This document shows positions 18,030-26,699 of a DNA stretch of 64,000 nt, piece after piece. The stretch is from Acetobacterium woodii DSM 1030 (GTDB lineage: Bacteria; Bacillota; Clostridia; Eubacteriales; Eubacteriaceae): assembly GCF_000247605.1 (NCBI RefSeq), contig NC_016894.1, positions 2,221,732-2,285,731 of the forward strand. The letters are read 5' to 3'. Position 1 is the first letter of the stretch; each line of letters starts with the position of its first letter. The translations under genes were made by a program, and so were the position numbers. The notes under the pieces were generated by a model. The model ran no database searches and had not been told where the DNA came from. It worked only from the letters and a program-made list of their open reading frames with translations.

Positions 18030-18245
18030 TTAATTTTTAGTTAAATCAACTGCGTCTAACGCATCATTAATTGATCTTATTAAAGCGTCAACATCAATAC
18101 CATGCGCAATTGCACCTGCTTCAATACTTTCAAAACGTGCCGCCATACAGCCAAAACAATGCATGCCATACGCCTGAAATACGTTGACTGAATCCGGATA
18201 TGCATTAACAGCATCTAATATGCCCATATCTTTTGTTACTTTCAT
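18030..18245 (-). CDS. DUF1858 redox-disulfide domain protein
   Basis: About 71 residues, a stand-alone DUF1858 domain (hybrid-cluster-protein-associated redox disulfide family). Seen: VTKDMGILDAVNAYPDSVNVF, then the C-F-G-C pair (Cys30 and Cys33 from the chosen start) in GMHCFGC, and a helical tail. Its role is unknown; the motif suggests a thiol-disulfide or metal-binding function. GCGGAGG lies 8 bases before ATG 18245, which is a better start than GTG 18254. It is a single gene with its own terminator, divergent from HPr. Confidence 0.85.
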   Translation of the reverse strand: MKVTKDMGILDAVNAYPDSVNVFQAYGMHCFGCMAARFESIEAGAIAHGIDVDALIRSINDALDAVDLTKN

Positions 18246-18345
18246 TTTTATCACCTCCGCAAAGTGTTAGTCTCTCTTTAGATATCATACATTATAAAAC
18301 TTAAGTTTAGATTTTACAACAAAAAAAAGAAATAATGTCTGTTGC

Positions 18346-18374
18346 TTGCTAAAATAGCATTCTAAGGTTATAAT
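18346..18374 (+). promoter_or_regulatory. Promoter of the HPr gene
   Basis: TTGCTA (18346-18351) and TATAAT (18369-18374) separated by 17 bases, about 40 bases before the GTG start. Confidence 0.6.
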
Positions 18375-18414
18375 AATACCATAGGGGAATTTTATAGTAA
18401 AGGGGTGGATTATT

Positions 18415-18690
18415 GTGATAGTTGATAAAGTAATCGTTAATAATAAGGCCGGACTCCATGCAAAACCAGCCTCTCTTTTTGTTCAACGAGCCAATGATTT
18501 CAAAAGTGAAATCTATATCAAAAAAGAAGCAACTCGAGTTAATGCCAAAAGCATTATGGGTGTTATGATTTTGGCAGTTCAAAAGGGCGATGAAATACAA
18601 ATTGAAGCAACTGGTGATGATGAAAAAAGAGCGGTTGAACAATTAAAATTATTAATTGAAAATCGTTTTGATTTTGTCGATGAAGTTTAA
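18415..18690 (+). CDS. ptsH: HPr phosphocarrier protein
   Basis: 91 residues. NKAGLHAKPAS contains the phosphorylated His15 and NAKSIMGVM contains the regulatory Ser46, both at exactly the canonical positions, so this is an HPr able to work both as a PTS phosphocarrier and as a target of HPr kinase in carbon catabolite repression rather than a Crh (which lacks His15). GGGGTGG lies about 7 bases before the GTG start. It stands alone, without ptsI, as is common in Clostridia. A promoter and terminator bracket it. Confidence 0.92.
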   Translation: MIVDKVIVNNKAGLHAKPASLFVQRANDFKSEIYIKKEATRVNAKSIMGVMILAVQKGDEIQIEATGDDEKRAVEQLKLLIENRFDFVDEV

Positions 18691-18747
18691 GTTTATATTA
18701 AACATTTGAATTTTGAAAACATAAATTCAGAAAACAGTGAAGAACAT

Positions 18748-18780
18748 AAGTATGAATGCAAATTCATGCTTTTCTTTTTT
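18748..18780 (+). terminator. Terminator after HPr
   Basis: AAGTATGAAT and ATTCATGCTT pair across a GCAA loop (18748-18771, one G-T pair), followed by TTTTCTTTTTT. Confidence 0.8.
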
Positions 18781-18825
18781 CTGAATAATTTGTAATGCAT
18801 TATATTATGATATATGGAGAACAGC

Positions 18826-19599
18826 ATGCGAAAATTATTAATAGCAATTTCTTTTTTTACCCGGATACCGATTAAATTAAGTGACGTAACCAATGAAGAG
18901 TTTTATGACAGTATGATTTTAATCCCCGTAGTCGGGCTCTTTATTGGATTGATCTTATACGGTGTTGCAATCGTATTATCGTTAATCCATTTTATCTCGC
19001 TGCAGGCGCTATTGATGGTAATTGCCTATATCTGGTTAACCGGAGGATTACATCTTGACGGCTTTGCCGATACCACTGATGCTCTGTTCAGTGCCAGAGA
19101 TCAAAAAAAAATGATGGAAATTATGAAAGACAGCCGCTTGGGCGCTTTTGGCGCCATTGGTCTAATTCTACTTATTTTAACCAATTGGATGTGTTATACC
19201 ATAATATTACCGGAGCATAGTGCTGTTCTCCTGGTTGTTCCCTTATTTGGCAGGGTCGCAGCAATAATGTCAACCTGTTTTTCTACCTATGCGCCAGGCG
19301 GCGGCGGATTGGGAAAACGATTTGTTGAGATGACAAAGCTACACCATTTCATCATCTATATCGTGTTATTGTTTGTTTTTGCAACCATTATTCTTGGGTT
19401 ACCGGGACTGATCACAGCGGTTATCTGTTTGCTTCCGGCGCTGATCTTAATGAAAAATCTGCAACATAAAATCGGGGGAATGACTGGCGATACAATTGGC
19501 ATGACGATCGAACTCAATCAAACCTTTTTTATGGTTGTTTTCAGTGTAATTCTTATCAATTTCCCAATCTATTTTAAACTTTTTAAAGGATTGTTGTGA
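18826..19599 (+). CDS. cobS: Cobalamin synthase (adenosylcobinamide-GDP ribazoletransferase)
   Basis: About 257 residues, integral membrane. It joins adenosylcobinamide-GDP to alpha-ribazole, the last stage of cobalamin assembly. Seen: FFTRIPI at the N-terminus, the metal/substrate motif GGLHLDGFADTTDALFS, DSRLGAFGAIGL, and GGMTGDTIG, all family hallmarks, with some six to seven hydrophobic segments. GGAGA lies 5 bases before ATG 18826, so I prefer it over ATG 18814. No other cob genes are nearby; acetogens need corrinoid for the methyl branch, which fits but does not prove the host type. It is followed 32 bases later by the YgiQ gene. Confidence 0.95.
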   Translation: MRKLLIAISFFTRIPIKLSDVTNEEFYDSMILIPVVGLFIGLILYGVAIVLSLIHFISLQALLMVIAYIWLTGGLHLDGFADTTDALFSARDQKKMMEIMKDSRLGAFGAIGLILLILTNWMCYTIILPEHSAVLLVVPLFGRVAAIMSTCFSTYAPGGGGLGKRFVEMTKLHHFIIYIVLLFVFATIILGLPGLITAVICLLPALILMKNLQHKIGGMTGDTIGMTIELNQTFFMVVFSVILINFPIYFKLFKGLL

Positions 19600-19631
19600 A
19601 AAGTGTTGAATTATTTTAAGAAAGGGTATGA

Positions 19632-21587
19632 ATGAAGAAATCAGTAACCAATAAGGATAACAAATGCCGCGATCAAAATCATCGCTTTTTGCCAATGTCA
19701 ATCGATGAAATGAAAAATTTGGGAATCAATCAATGCGATTTCATTCTTGTAACCGGGGATGCCTATGTCGATCATCCTTCTTTTGGCACCGCTATTATTG
19801 GTCGAGTGCTTCAATCAAAAGGTTATACGGTTGGAATCATTGCCCAGCCAAACTGGCAAAATAATGATGATTTTAAAAAACTAGGCCCCCCACGTCTGGG
19901 ATTTCTTGTCACTGCAGGTAATTTGGATTCGATGGTAAATCATTTCACCGTGAATAAAAAACGTCGCCGGGAAGATGTTTATGCCCCAGGTGGAAAAGCG
20001 GGTCTAAGACCCGACCGAGCAACAATAGTTTATTGCGGAAAAATTCGTGAAATATTTGGCGCTATTCCCTTGATTATTGGTGGCATTGAAGCCAGTTTAC
20101 GGCGCTTTGCCCATTACGATTACTGGCAGGATAAAGTGCGTCGACCGATTCTTTTTGATTCCAGGGCTGATCTTCTGGTTTATGGTATGGGTGAACTGGC
20201 GATGATTGAGATTGCCGAACGTTTAAACGCTGGTATCCCGATTGATCAGTTAACGGATATCAATGGAACTGCGTATATCAGTAAAGAACCAAATCTTGAC
20301 GGAGCTGTTATCTTACCCTCAGTTGAAACGGTAATGGCCGATAAATCTGATTATGCTAAAGCAACAGCGCTGATCTACCAGAGCAACAACGCCTATGATC
20401 ATCATTCCTATCTTCAACAATCGGGAAATCGCTATTTATGTCAGAATCCGCCGCAAATGCCTTTATCTCAAAAAGAATTTGACGCATTGTATAATCTGCC
20501 TTTTACTTATTGCTGGCATCCCAGCTATGAACAAGCTGGTGGTGTTCCGGGTTTGGAAGAAGTGAAATTCAGCATTACCGCCAACCGCGGCTGCTATGGC
20601 AATTGTACTTTTTGCGCGCTGGCAATCCATCAAGGTAAATATGTCCAGACTCGTAGTAAAGACTCCATTATCCGAGAAGCTATCCAGATGACAAAAAACC
20701 CGGATTTCAAAGGATATATTCATGATATTGGCGGTCCAACGGCTAACTTCAGCCATCTTGCCTGTAAACAACAAGAAACGCGAGGATATTGCAAAAACAG
20801 AGAGTGTTTATCCCCAGAAGCCTGCAAAAACATTGATGCCGACCATAAACCTTATTTGGAAATGCTCCGGGCAGTCCGAAAACTCCCTGGTATCAAAAAA
20901 GTTTTTATCCGATCTGGAATTCGCTACGACTATTTACTTTTAGATAAGGATAAGACCTTTCTCAAAGAATTAGTTGAATATCATATCAGCGGCCAACTTC
21001 GAGTTGCACCGGAACATGTGTCTGAAAATGTATTACATTATATGGGAAAACCGGCGTTTAAAGTTTATGAAACGTTTGAGCGTAATTTCAAACAAACAAA
21101 TGAACGTTTAGGTAAAAAACAGTTTGTTTTACCATATTTTATTACTGGTCATCCCGGTTGTACCTTAAATGATGCCATTAAATTGGCTGAATATATTCGC
21201 GATATGGGATTTTTCCCGGAACAGGTTCAAGATTTTTACCCAACTCCCGGTTCAGTAGCGACTGCAATGTATCATACGGGCATTAATCCTCTGACTATGA
21301 AACCAGTATATGTACCAAAAGGACGCGAAAAAAATATGCAACGCGCGCTCGTGCAATACAATAAACGAGAAAACTATTTGTTGGTTCATGAAGCACTGAC
21401 AAAAGCATATCGAGACGATTTAATCGGTCATGGCAAAAAAGCACTAATCCCGGAAAAGGTTAAACGAAACGAGTCTAAGCAAACGAAATCTAAAATCGTA
21501 ACGACCTCAAAGACGTTGTCAAATAGAAACTCCAAAAAAAATATTAAAGATAAAAACAGAGGTAAAAATGGAAATAAAATTAACTGA
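19632..21587 (+). CDS. YgiQ-family radical SAM protein
   Basis: 651 residues. The family (UPF0313) has an N-terminal B12-binding-like region (PMSIDEMKNLGINQCDFILVTGDAYVDHPSFG), a radical SAM core with the cluster motif CYGNCTFCAL (C-x3-C-x2-C) at about 320, and a C-terminal extension. The substrate of YgiQ enzymes is unknown. Two further cysteine sets (CKQQETRGYCKNREC) follow the core as in homologues. The last 50 residues are lysine- and arginine-rich and look disordered. The gene overlaps the following regulator by 20 bases, so the two are translationally coupled. Confidence 0.93.
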   Translation: MKKSVTNKDNKCRDQNHRFLPMSIDEMKNLGINQCDFILVTGDAYVDHPSFGTAIIGRVLQSKGYTVGIIAQPNWQNNDDFKKLGPPRLGFLVTAGNLDSMVNHFTVNKKRRREDVYAPGGKAGLRPDRATIVYCGKIREIFGAIPLIIGGIEASLRRFAHYDYWQDKVRRPILFDSRADLLVYGMGELAMIEIAERLNAGIPIDQLTDINGTAYISKEPNLDGAVILPSVETVMADKSDYAKATALIYQSNNAYDHHSYLQQSGNRYLCQNPPQMPLSQKEFDALYNLPFTYCWHPSYEQAGGVPGLEEVKFSITANRGCYGNCTFCALAIHQGKYVQTRSKDSIIREAIQMTKNPDFKGYIHDIGGPTANFSHLACKQQETRGYCKNRECLSPEACKNIDADHKPYLEMLRAVRKLPGIKKVFIRSGIRYDYLLLDKDKTFLKELVEYHISGQLRVAPEHVSENVLHYMGKPAFKVYETFERNFKQTNERLGKKQFVLPYFITGHPGCTLNDAIKLAEYIRDMGFFPEQVQDFYPTPGSVATAMYHTGINPLTMKPVYVPKGREKNMQRALVQYNKRENYLLVHEALTKAYRDDLIGHGKKALIPEKVKRNESKQTKSKIVTTSKTLSNRNSKKNIKDKNRGKNGNKIN

Positions 21588-21942
21588 ATCCATTGAGGAT
21601 TATATTGAAACCATTTATCTGGAAAGTCAAAAACATGGAAAAGGCGTACGAATTACGGATCTTGCCTTAGGATTAAATGTTAGTAAAGCCAGCGCAAATG
21701 ATGCCGTAAGGAAACTTAAAGATCTAGGATATGTGGAACATGAACGTTACGGACAAATCTATCTGACCGAAACAGGTACGCAGCGAGCGGTAAAAGTATA
21801 TGAAAAGCATCGTATTATTACCGAATATCTTGTCAAAGCTCTTAATGTTTCCCTTGCAAATGCTGAAAAAGACGCATGCAGTATCGAACATATCATTTCT
21901 GAAGAAACCTTCAATCAAATGAAGGCTTATCTAGAGTTGTAA
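21568..21942 (+). CDS. DtxR/MntR-family metal-dependent regulator
   Basis: 124 residues: a winged helix (TESIEDYIETIYL, VRITDLALGLNVSKASANDAVRKLKDLGYVEHE) and a short dimerisation domain. Metal ligands fit the family: Asp and Glu in SIEDYIE, His in YEKHRIITEYL, and a C-x-x-E-H motif (ACSIEH). The Cys there is as in iron-sensing DtxR, whereas manganese-sensing MntR has Glu, so iron is the more likely signal; this is inference. There is no SH3-like domain. The gene overlaps the YgiQ gene by 20 bases. No metal transporter is adjacent. Confidence 0.88.
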   Translation: MEIKLTESIEDYIETIYLESQKHGKGVRITDLALGLNVSKASANDAVRKLKDLGYVEHERYGQIYLTETGTQRAVKVYEKHRIITEYLVKALNVSLANAEKDACSIEHIISEETFNQMKAYLEL

Positions 21943-22384
21943 TTGTCTTATAAGCAAACTCGTACCGATCAATACTTACGTTTAGTCCGTTATTGTGCGA
22001 TTTATTAAACGTAGTTTAGCGGCTAAAAGAAAAGGCATTGATGTAATTAATGTCTCAGATTGTCAAAAAAGATACCGTAGTACCGACAATTGTTAGATCA
22101 TGTTGTGTGCCTCAAGGCGAACAGTTGCAGCAAAAATGCTGTCTTTAGCCAAAGCTTTGATTGCAACTGTACGAATTGCGTGCATACAACAGATTAACAA
22201 TTGATCGGTACGGTCGTTTATCGACAACCTCAGGCATTGATGTAATCAATGTCTTTCTTAATGATTACGGAGTTGGAAAAGCATCGGTTTCCCACTCTTT
22301 ATAAAATTTTTTTGCTTTCAATTGATCGCAAATGCTTAACGATTTTTAAGTACAAACACAAATATGAAATTAAAGGATGAAACA
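21943..22384. repeat. Repeat-rich intergenic region with nested palindromes
   Basis: About 440 bases without a gene. Two 23-base near-identical copies of AGGCATTGATGTAATYAATG (22033 and 22232; each internally palindromic as CATTGAT-gta-ATCAATG) lie about 199 bases apart. Between them a large inverted repeat runs from GTACCGACAATTGTTA (22079) to TTAACAATTGATCGGTAC (to 22211), with an inner stem GAACAGTTGCA / TTGCAACTGTAC. A further GTACCGATCAAT at 21962 repeats the outer end. The layout is that of a non-coding mobile or REP-like element with direct repeats on both sides. Confidence 0.7.
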
Positions 22385-23749
22385 ATGAACGAAAACACAA
22401 ACCAGATTAAAATTGGCGAAAAATATACCATCGATCTGATCGATATCACTCACAGTGGCGAAGGCGTCGGTCGACTGAATAATATGATCGTCTTCGTTGA
22501 CGGCGGAATTCCCGGCGATGTAGTAGAAATTGAGATTATTAACGTAAAAAAAACGTATGCCCAAGGAAAACTTTTGTCCATAATTGAAAGTTCCCCAGAA
22601 CGAGTAAACCCCGATTGTCCTTATTTTAATGAATGTGGCGGCTGTCAGATCTTACATATGAGCTATCAAGGTCAGTTGCGCGCCAAATCAAAAATGGTAA
22701 AAGATGCTCTCGAACGAATTGGCGGATTTAAAGAAATACCGATATCACCAATTATAGGCATGGAAGAGCCGCTTCGTTACCGAAATAAGGCTCAGTTTAA
22801 ATTGGATAAAAACGGAATGGGTTTTTATGCTAAAAAATCCCATCATCTGGTTCATATTGAGGATTGCCTCAATCAACCTGACAGTGCGGCAAATGTGATT
22901 AAAACTGTTAATAATCTGGTTAAAGAACTGAATTTAAGTATTTACGATGAACGAACTAACAAAGGTTATGTACGCGGAGTACTTCAACGAACTAATCTTC
23001 AAGGTGAAAATATGATCACCCTGATTATTAACGGAAAAGATTTAAGTCAACGACAAGCCATCGTAGAAGGAATTCTGGCCGGGGTTCCCAATGTCAAAAG
23101 TATTTATGTGAATATCAATCGGGAAAAGGGGAATGTTATTCTGGGGAAAAAAAGTCTGTGTGTTCATGGCGCAGCACGTCTTGTCGAAAAAATAGGGGAT
23201 CTGAGTTTTTCTATTTCTCCAAATTCGTTTTTTCAGGTTAATTCCAAACAAACTGTTAAACTATACGATAAAATCAAAGATCTTGCCGCTCTAACAGGAA
23301 CCGAAACAATCTTTGATCTGTATTGCGGAACTGGAACAATTGGTCTTTATCTAGCCAATAAGGCTAAAAAAGTTGTTGGAATTGAAAGTGTCGGAGATGC
23401 TGTGTTGGATGCCCGCGAAAATGCCGGATTAAACCAAATTGAAAATGCGACCTTTTATCAAGGCCGAGTTGAAGAAGAAATGATGCGTATTATTAAAGAA
23501 GAAGCTCTTAAACCAGATCTGATTATTCTTGATCCACCAAGAAAAGGATGTGAAGAATCGCTGCTTTCAACAATTAATAATATGCAGACACCACGAATCA
23601 TTTACGTTTCCTGTAATCCAGCTACGTTATCCAGAGACATGAAAATTATGACTGAATCCGGTTATACAATTAACGAAATCCAACCAATTGATTTATTTCC
23701 AGGCACTGGCCACGTTGAGACGGTAGTATTGATGTCACGAGAGAAATAA
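22385..23749 (+). CDS. rlmCD: 23S rRNA (uracil-5-)-methyltransferase, RumA/RlmCD family
   Basis: 454 residues. It methylates uracil C5 in 23S rRNA (U747 and/or U1939 in homologues) using SAM. Seen: an N-terminal TRAM domain, a four-cysteine iron-sulfur motif (CPYFNECGGC plus a later Cys in IEDCLNQ), SAM site FDLYCGTGTIGL, DPPRKGC and the nucleophile VSCNPATLSRD. ATG 22385 has AAAGGA 7 bases upstream and is preferred to ATG 22364. Monocistronic, with a strong terminator. Clostridia often have more than one paralogue, so the exact target base is not certain. Confidence 0.92.
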   Translation: MNENTNQIKIGEKYTIDLIDITHSGEGVGRLNNMIVFVDGGIPGDVVEIEIINVKKTYAQGKLLSIIESSPERVNPDCPYFNECGGCQILHMSYQGQLRAKSKMVKDALERIGGFKEIPISPIIGMEEPLRYRNKAQFKLDKNGMGFYAKKSHHLVHIEDCLNQPDSAANVIKTVNNLVKELNLSIYDERTNKGYVRGVLQRTNLQGENMITLIINGKDLSQRQAIVEGILAGVPNVKSIYVNINREKGNVILGKKSLCVHGAARLVEKIGDLSFSISPNSFFQVNSKQTVKLYDKIKDLAALTGTETIFDLYCGTGTIGLYLANKAKKVVGIESVGDAVLDARENAGLNQIENATFYQGRVEEEMMRIIKEEALKPDLIILDPPRKGCEESLLSTINNMQTPRIIYVSCNPATLSRDMKIMTESGYTINEIQPIDLFPGTGHVETVVLMSREK

Positions 23750-23760
23750 ACGATGTGTGG

Positions 23761-23797
23761 AAAGCCCGGTATTACTGGGCTTTTTCTTTTTTTGTGC
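23761..23797 (+). terminator. Terminator after rlmCD
   Basis: AAAGCCCGGTattACTGGGCTTT hairpin (23761-23783), one internal G-T pair, followed by TTCTTTTTTT. Confidence 0.85.
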
Positions 23798-23989
23798 TAT
23801 AATTTTATTATCTGAAAACAGGTGAATTATTGCTTTGTGGAAATTGATCCAAAGGGTTGATTTTTAACCGTACAGTGCAATTTAGATGTCAGCGCTTAAT
23901 CGGTTTTTTGGGCTTATTGAGTGGTTGATTTAGATCTTTTTTAAAAATGCTTTTTATTGAATTTCGAGATAAGAAAGGCGAGGTGCTAT

Positions 23990-24217
23990 GTGAATTTAGT
24001 AGATCAATGTAGATCATCAGATATGGAAGGGCTGAAAAAATGGGCAAAAATACCCGTGGACATGCAGCAACGGCTCTTAAATAATGTGTTTTGCTCAAAA
24101 TGTGGGGTAACGACAATTGTCGATTATGGTATTCAAAATGATCAATTCGGTTTGGTTTTACAAGGTCACTGTAAGAAGTGCGGTGAGAGCGTCGCAAGAT
24201 TTGTCGAAAATGACTAA
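23990..24217 (+). CDS. Small zinc-ribbon-like protein of unknown function
   Basis: 75 residues from GTG 23990, which has GAGG 6 bases upstream; an in-frame TTG at 23957 is less likely. Two CxxC pairs (FCSKCG and HCKKCGE) some 30 residues apart suggest one structural zinc ribbon. The N-terminal 30 residues (MEGLKKWAKIPVDMQQRLLNN) are helical. I do not recognise the family. It opens the accessory island and is 33 bases before the Fic gene, so they may be cotranscribed. Confidence 0.7.
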   Translation: MNLVDQCRSSDMEGLKKWAKIPVDMQQRLLNNVFCSKCGVTTIVDYGIQNDQFGLVLQGHCKKCGESVARFVEND

Positions 24218-24250
24218 AGGTAGCCAATGAACTGATCGGGGGTGATTGAG

Positions 24251-25168
24251 ATGAGCAAAATCTCCATTCGTTTTTTTGATGATAAAGAAGTGCGGGCTGT
24301 CTGGGACGATGAAAAAGCCAAGTGGTGGTTTTCTGTGCTTGATATCATCGGTGTTTTGCGTGGCGAGGACGACTACACAAAAAACAGAAATTATTGGAAA
24401 TATTTAAAGACGAAACTTAAAAAAGAAAATAACGAGTTGGTTAGTGCCGCTAACCAACTGAAACTGACTGCTGCTGACGGGAAAAAATATCGAACTGATA
24501 CATTTGATTATGACGGCATCATTGAACTTGCGAAAAATTTTCCCAGCAAACAAGCAAATCGTTTTATTGAATGGTTTAGCTATAGCGATGAAACGATCGA
24601 TGGGAAAAGCAAATCAAAGGCATATGCTCTTTTTGACAGTTCCTTGTTTGATACAATCGAAGGCGGTACGGTCAAAGGCTTGCAGCAGATTCACGGCTAT
24701 TTATTCGGAGGGTTATATGACTTTGCCGGGCAAATCAGGGCTCTTAATATTGCAAAGGGTGGTTTTCAATTTGCGATGGCGCGTTTTTTGCCTGAAACGC
24801 TGAACAAAATTGAAAAAATGCCAGAAACATCTTTTGAAGAAATTGTAGATAAGTATGTAGAAATGAATGTTGCTCACCCCTTTATGGAGGGCAATGGCAG
24901 AAGTATGCGCATATGGCTTGACCTGATTCTGAAAAAGAATCTGAAATTGTGCGTGGACTGGAGCAAAATTAATAAAAAAGACTATCTTTCCGCAATGGAA
25001 AAAAGCGTGACGGATTCCTCGCAAATAAAAGCACTGTTGCAGTTTTCTTTGACAGATAAGATAAACGACCGTGAACTGTTTATGAAGGGTGTCGATTATT
25101 CATACTATTATGAGCAGGAAAATGAAATCACTGAAGGGGAAAGGGGAATGGTGAATGATGTCACTTAA
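24251..25168 (+). CDS. Bro-N/Fic fusion protein (AMPylase-type)
   Basis: 305 residues. Residues 1-110 resemble the Bro-N (phage antirepressor-like) domain: [30 protein letters not shown]. Residues 110-280 form a Fic domain with a complete active-site motif [10 protein letters not shown] (catalytic His209 from the chosen start). Fic enzymes usually transfer AMP to proteins and many are toxins. Just before the core, FDTIEGGT sits where class II Fic proteins have the (S/T)xxxE(G/N) inhibitory motif; the Glu-Gly is kept but the first position is Phe, so autoinhibition is uncertain. ATG 24251 follows GGGGGTG by 7 bases. The pentapeptide-repeat gene overlaps its 3' end by 14 bases. Confidence 0.88.
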   Translation: MSKISIRFFDDKEVRAVWDDEKAKWWFSVLDIIGVLRGEDDYTKNRNYWKYLKTKLKKENNELVSAANQLKLTAADGKKYRTDTFDYDGIIELAKNFPSKQANRFIEWFSYSDETIDGKSKSKAYALFDSSLFDTIEGGTVKGLQQIHGYLFGGLYDFAGQIRALNIAKGGFQFAMARFLPETLNKIEKMPETSFEEIVDKYVEMNVAHPFMEGNGRSMRIWLDLILKKNLKLCVDWSKINKKDYLSAMEKSVTDSSQIKALLQFSLTDKINDRELFMKGVDYSYYYEQENEITEGERGMVNDVT

Positions 25169-25553
25169 GGGAAAGAATCGTGCCATCTTTAGTTATAGTA
25201 ATATAGCTAGAAATGGTAGTAATTTTATGTATAAGGATTTTGAAAAAACAAAGTCATATCGTTCAAATTTCAAAAATGCCATATTTGACTATGCGTCACT
25301 TAGGGCAGCGCATTTGAAATTTTGTAACTTTGATGAAGCAAGCTTTGTTGAAACAGAATTTATTGGTACAAATCTTCGAGATTTCGGAGGAAGATTTCTT
25401 GAAAATGGCTTTAAACTAATGCTTGATGAACTTAATGGTAAATATTCTGATCGAGTATATCAGAAGCTTTGCTGGCATATGAATTACGTAAATAAAGAAT
25501 TAGATAAAAAAAACGAGCGTGGAGAAAGTAAGTATAGATTATCTATTGATTAG
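25155..25553 (+). CDS. Pentapeptide-repeat protein, apparently shortened
   Basis: 132 residues. Residues 25-75 read as A(N/D)xLx-type pentapeptide repeats ([20 protein letters not shown], then [16 protein letters not shown]), i.e. about eight turns of a right-handed quadrilateral helix. Then the pattern stops abruptly and a helical, charged tail of about 55 residues follows ([17 protein letters not shown]). Homologues I know of this type usually continue the repeats much further, so an internal deletion or fusion is likely. Its start overlaps the Fic gene by 14 bases, so the two are translationally coupled and may work as a pair. No enzymatic motif is visible. Confidence 0.7.
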   Translation: MMSLKGKNRAIFSYSNIARNGSNFMYKDFEKTKSYRSNFKNAIFDYASLRAAHLKFCNFDEASFVETEFIGTNLRDFGGRFLENGFKLMLDELNGKYSDRVYQKLCWHMNYVNKELDKKNERGESKYRLSID

Positions 25554-25559
25554 AAAATC

Positions 25560-25600
25560 CAGAGACATTGAGATAGAAAAACCTTGATGTCTCTGTTTTC
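25560..25600 (+). terminator. Terminator after the Fic/pentapeptide pair
   Basis: CAGAGACATTGAG pairs with CTTGATGTCTCTG (25560-25572 and 25583-25595, two G-T pairs), followed by TTTTCAT. The T tract is short, so it may be moderate. Confidence 0.55.
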
Positions 25601-25895
25601 ATATAAACTCAAAATAGAATTTCATAAATCTGCCATCGGGCAAAACAACCATGAGGTTATGTTCTTCGTTACTGAAAAACATAGCCTCATTTTTTGTTGT
25701 CCGATTTGCAGAAAATGAAAGAGCCGCCCATGGATATTCTTGAAATAAAACCCATGGAATATTGGAAAATTTGTTAATGCTATACATATTGAAGTCTATT
25801 ACTTTCACGGGATTAAATATAAAGTGAGGTGTCCACATATGTCCAAGGGTGATAACCAGCTGAGGCCGGGAGAACTGACACAAATATATATGCAT
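25599..25895 (-). CDS. Hypothetical protein
   Basis: 98 residues from the ATG at 25895 (minus strand), which has AGGAG 9 bases upstream, a good reason to think it is real. The protein is rich in Phe and Trp, with stretches such as SRPQLVITLGHMWTPHF and VVLPDGRFMKFYFEFI. I do not recognise it. It is convergent with the pentapeptide gene and could be a remnant of a larger gene. No hydrophobic signal or known motif is present. Confidence 0.4.
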   Translation of the reverse strand: MHIYLCQFSRPQLVITLGHMWTPHFIFNPVKVIDFNMYSINKFSNIPWVLFQEYPWAALSFSANRTTKNEAMFFSNEEHNLMVVLPDGRFMKFYFEFI

Positions 25896-26044
25896 CTTTC
25901 TCTTCTCCTGTGGAAGAGACAAAAATTAAAAAATTGAAATAGGTGATTTATAAATGCTGCAATAAAAAAGTGATCATGATTATCATGGTTTCTTTTTTTT
26001 ATATTAATTCAGAAGAAACTTTAATAATTTTACTATATATGCAA

Positions 26045-26073
26045 TATATACTTTAATATTATTAAAGTATATA
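26045..26073. promoter_or_regulatory. 13-bp-arm palindrome, putative operator of the DUF2089 operon
   Basis: TATATACTTTAAT-att-ATTAAAGTATATA is a perfect inverted repeat with 13-base arms. It lies about 36 bases before the DUF2089 start in very AT-rich sequence with several possible -10 hexamers, so it is well placed for autoregulation. Confidence 0.6.
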
Positions 26074-26108
26074 ATAAATATATTAAAATTACTGTTTGGG
26101 AGGTTGCT

Positions 26109-26402
26109 ATGAAAGAACTGCCACACTGGTTGATTGGGTTAGAAAATGGAGACTTGAATTTTATTAAACAATTTATTGTCGCATCAGGATCACTTAAGGA
26201 TATTGCTAAGTATTATGATGTAACCTATCCAACTATTCGTTTGCGTTTAGATAAACTTATACAAAAAATTGAGGTTAGCGAAACAGAAGAGGAAAAACCG
26301 TTCATTACACTAGTTAAACAACTTGCCATTGAGGATAAAATGGATCTTGAAACTGCTAAATTGCTTATTGATTCTTATAAAAAGGATTTGGAGGTGAAAT
26401 AG
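26109..26402 (+). CDS. DUF2089-like helix-turn-helix regulator
   Basis: 97 residues. ELPHWLIGLENGDLNFIKQFI followed by ASGSLKDIAKYYDVTYPTIR and LRLDKLIQKI is the DUF2089-type HTH: a short N-terminal segment, then a helix-turn-helix whose recognition helix is YPTIRLRLDKL. The C-terminal helix (MDLETAKLLIDSYKKDL) is a likely dimerisation element. GGGAGG stands 5 bases before the ATG. A perfect palindrome lies just upstream and two membrane-protein genes follow closely, so it is the likely regulator of its own three-gene operon. The signal sensed is unknown. Confidence 0.8.
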   Translation: MKELPHWLIGLENGDLNFIKQFIVASGSLKDIAKYYDVTYPTIRLRLDKLIQKIEVSETEEEKPFITLVKQLAIEDKMDLETAKLLIDSYKKDLEVK

Positions 26403-26403
26403 A

Positions 26404-26691
26404 ATGGGTGGTGTGATTATACTATTTATTTTAATCATAATTATAGCTGTCTGTCAGGTCGTTTTATCGTTACAAAAGAATAGGTACTTAGGATATTTTA
26501 TCCCTGGTTTAAACATATTAGGCGCGATGATTTTGGGTATGCTTACAACAGACTATTTTGTGGCTTACTTAATTTTTGGCATTGTTCTATTACCAACAAC
26601 TATTTGGCTTGGGATATATAAACTATGCAGAAACCGAGTTAATGATAAAGCTAGACGAGACATGAAAAAGCTAAATATCAAAAATTTATGA
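26404..26691 (+). CDS. Small three-helix membrane protein
   Basis: 95 residues with three hydrophobic segments (about 3-22, 29-47 and 50-72) and a basic C-terminal tail (KLCRNRVNDKARRDMKK), so the C-terminus is likely cytoplasmic. GGAGGTGAAATAGA precedes the ATG, one base after the stop of the regulator, so cotranslation is expected. No family is recognised. Placement between a DUF2089 regulator and a single-pass protein suggests an envelope-related role. Confidence 0.75.
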   Translation: MGGVIILFILIIIIAVCQVVLSLQKNRYLGYFIPGLNILGAMILGMLTTDYFVAYLIFGIVLLPTTIWLGIYKLCRNRVNDKARRDMKKLNIKNL

Positions 26692-26699
26692 GGTGTATT

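Noticed and set aside
18349-18642. A 97-codon minus-strand frame.
   Set aside because: Antisense to HPr, which has both His15 and Ser46 at exact positions and its own promoter.
22033-22258. A CRISPR array, suggested by repeated 23-mers.
   Set aside because: Only two repeats about 199 bases apart, with a large inverted repeat between them and no cas genes in the window.
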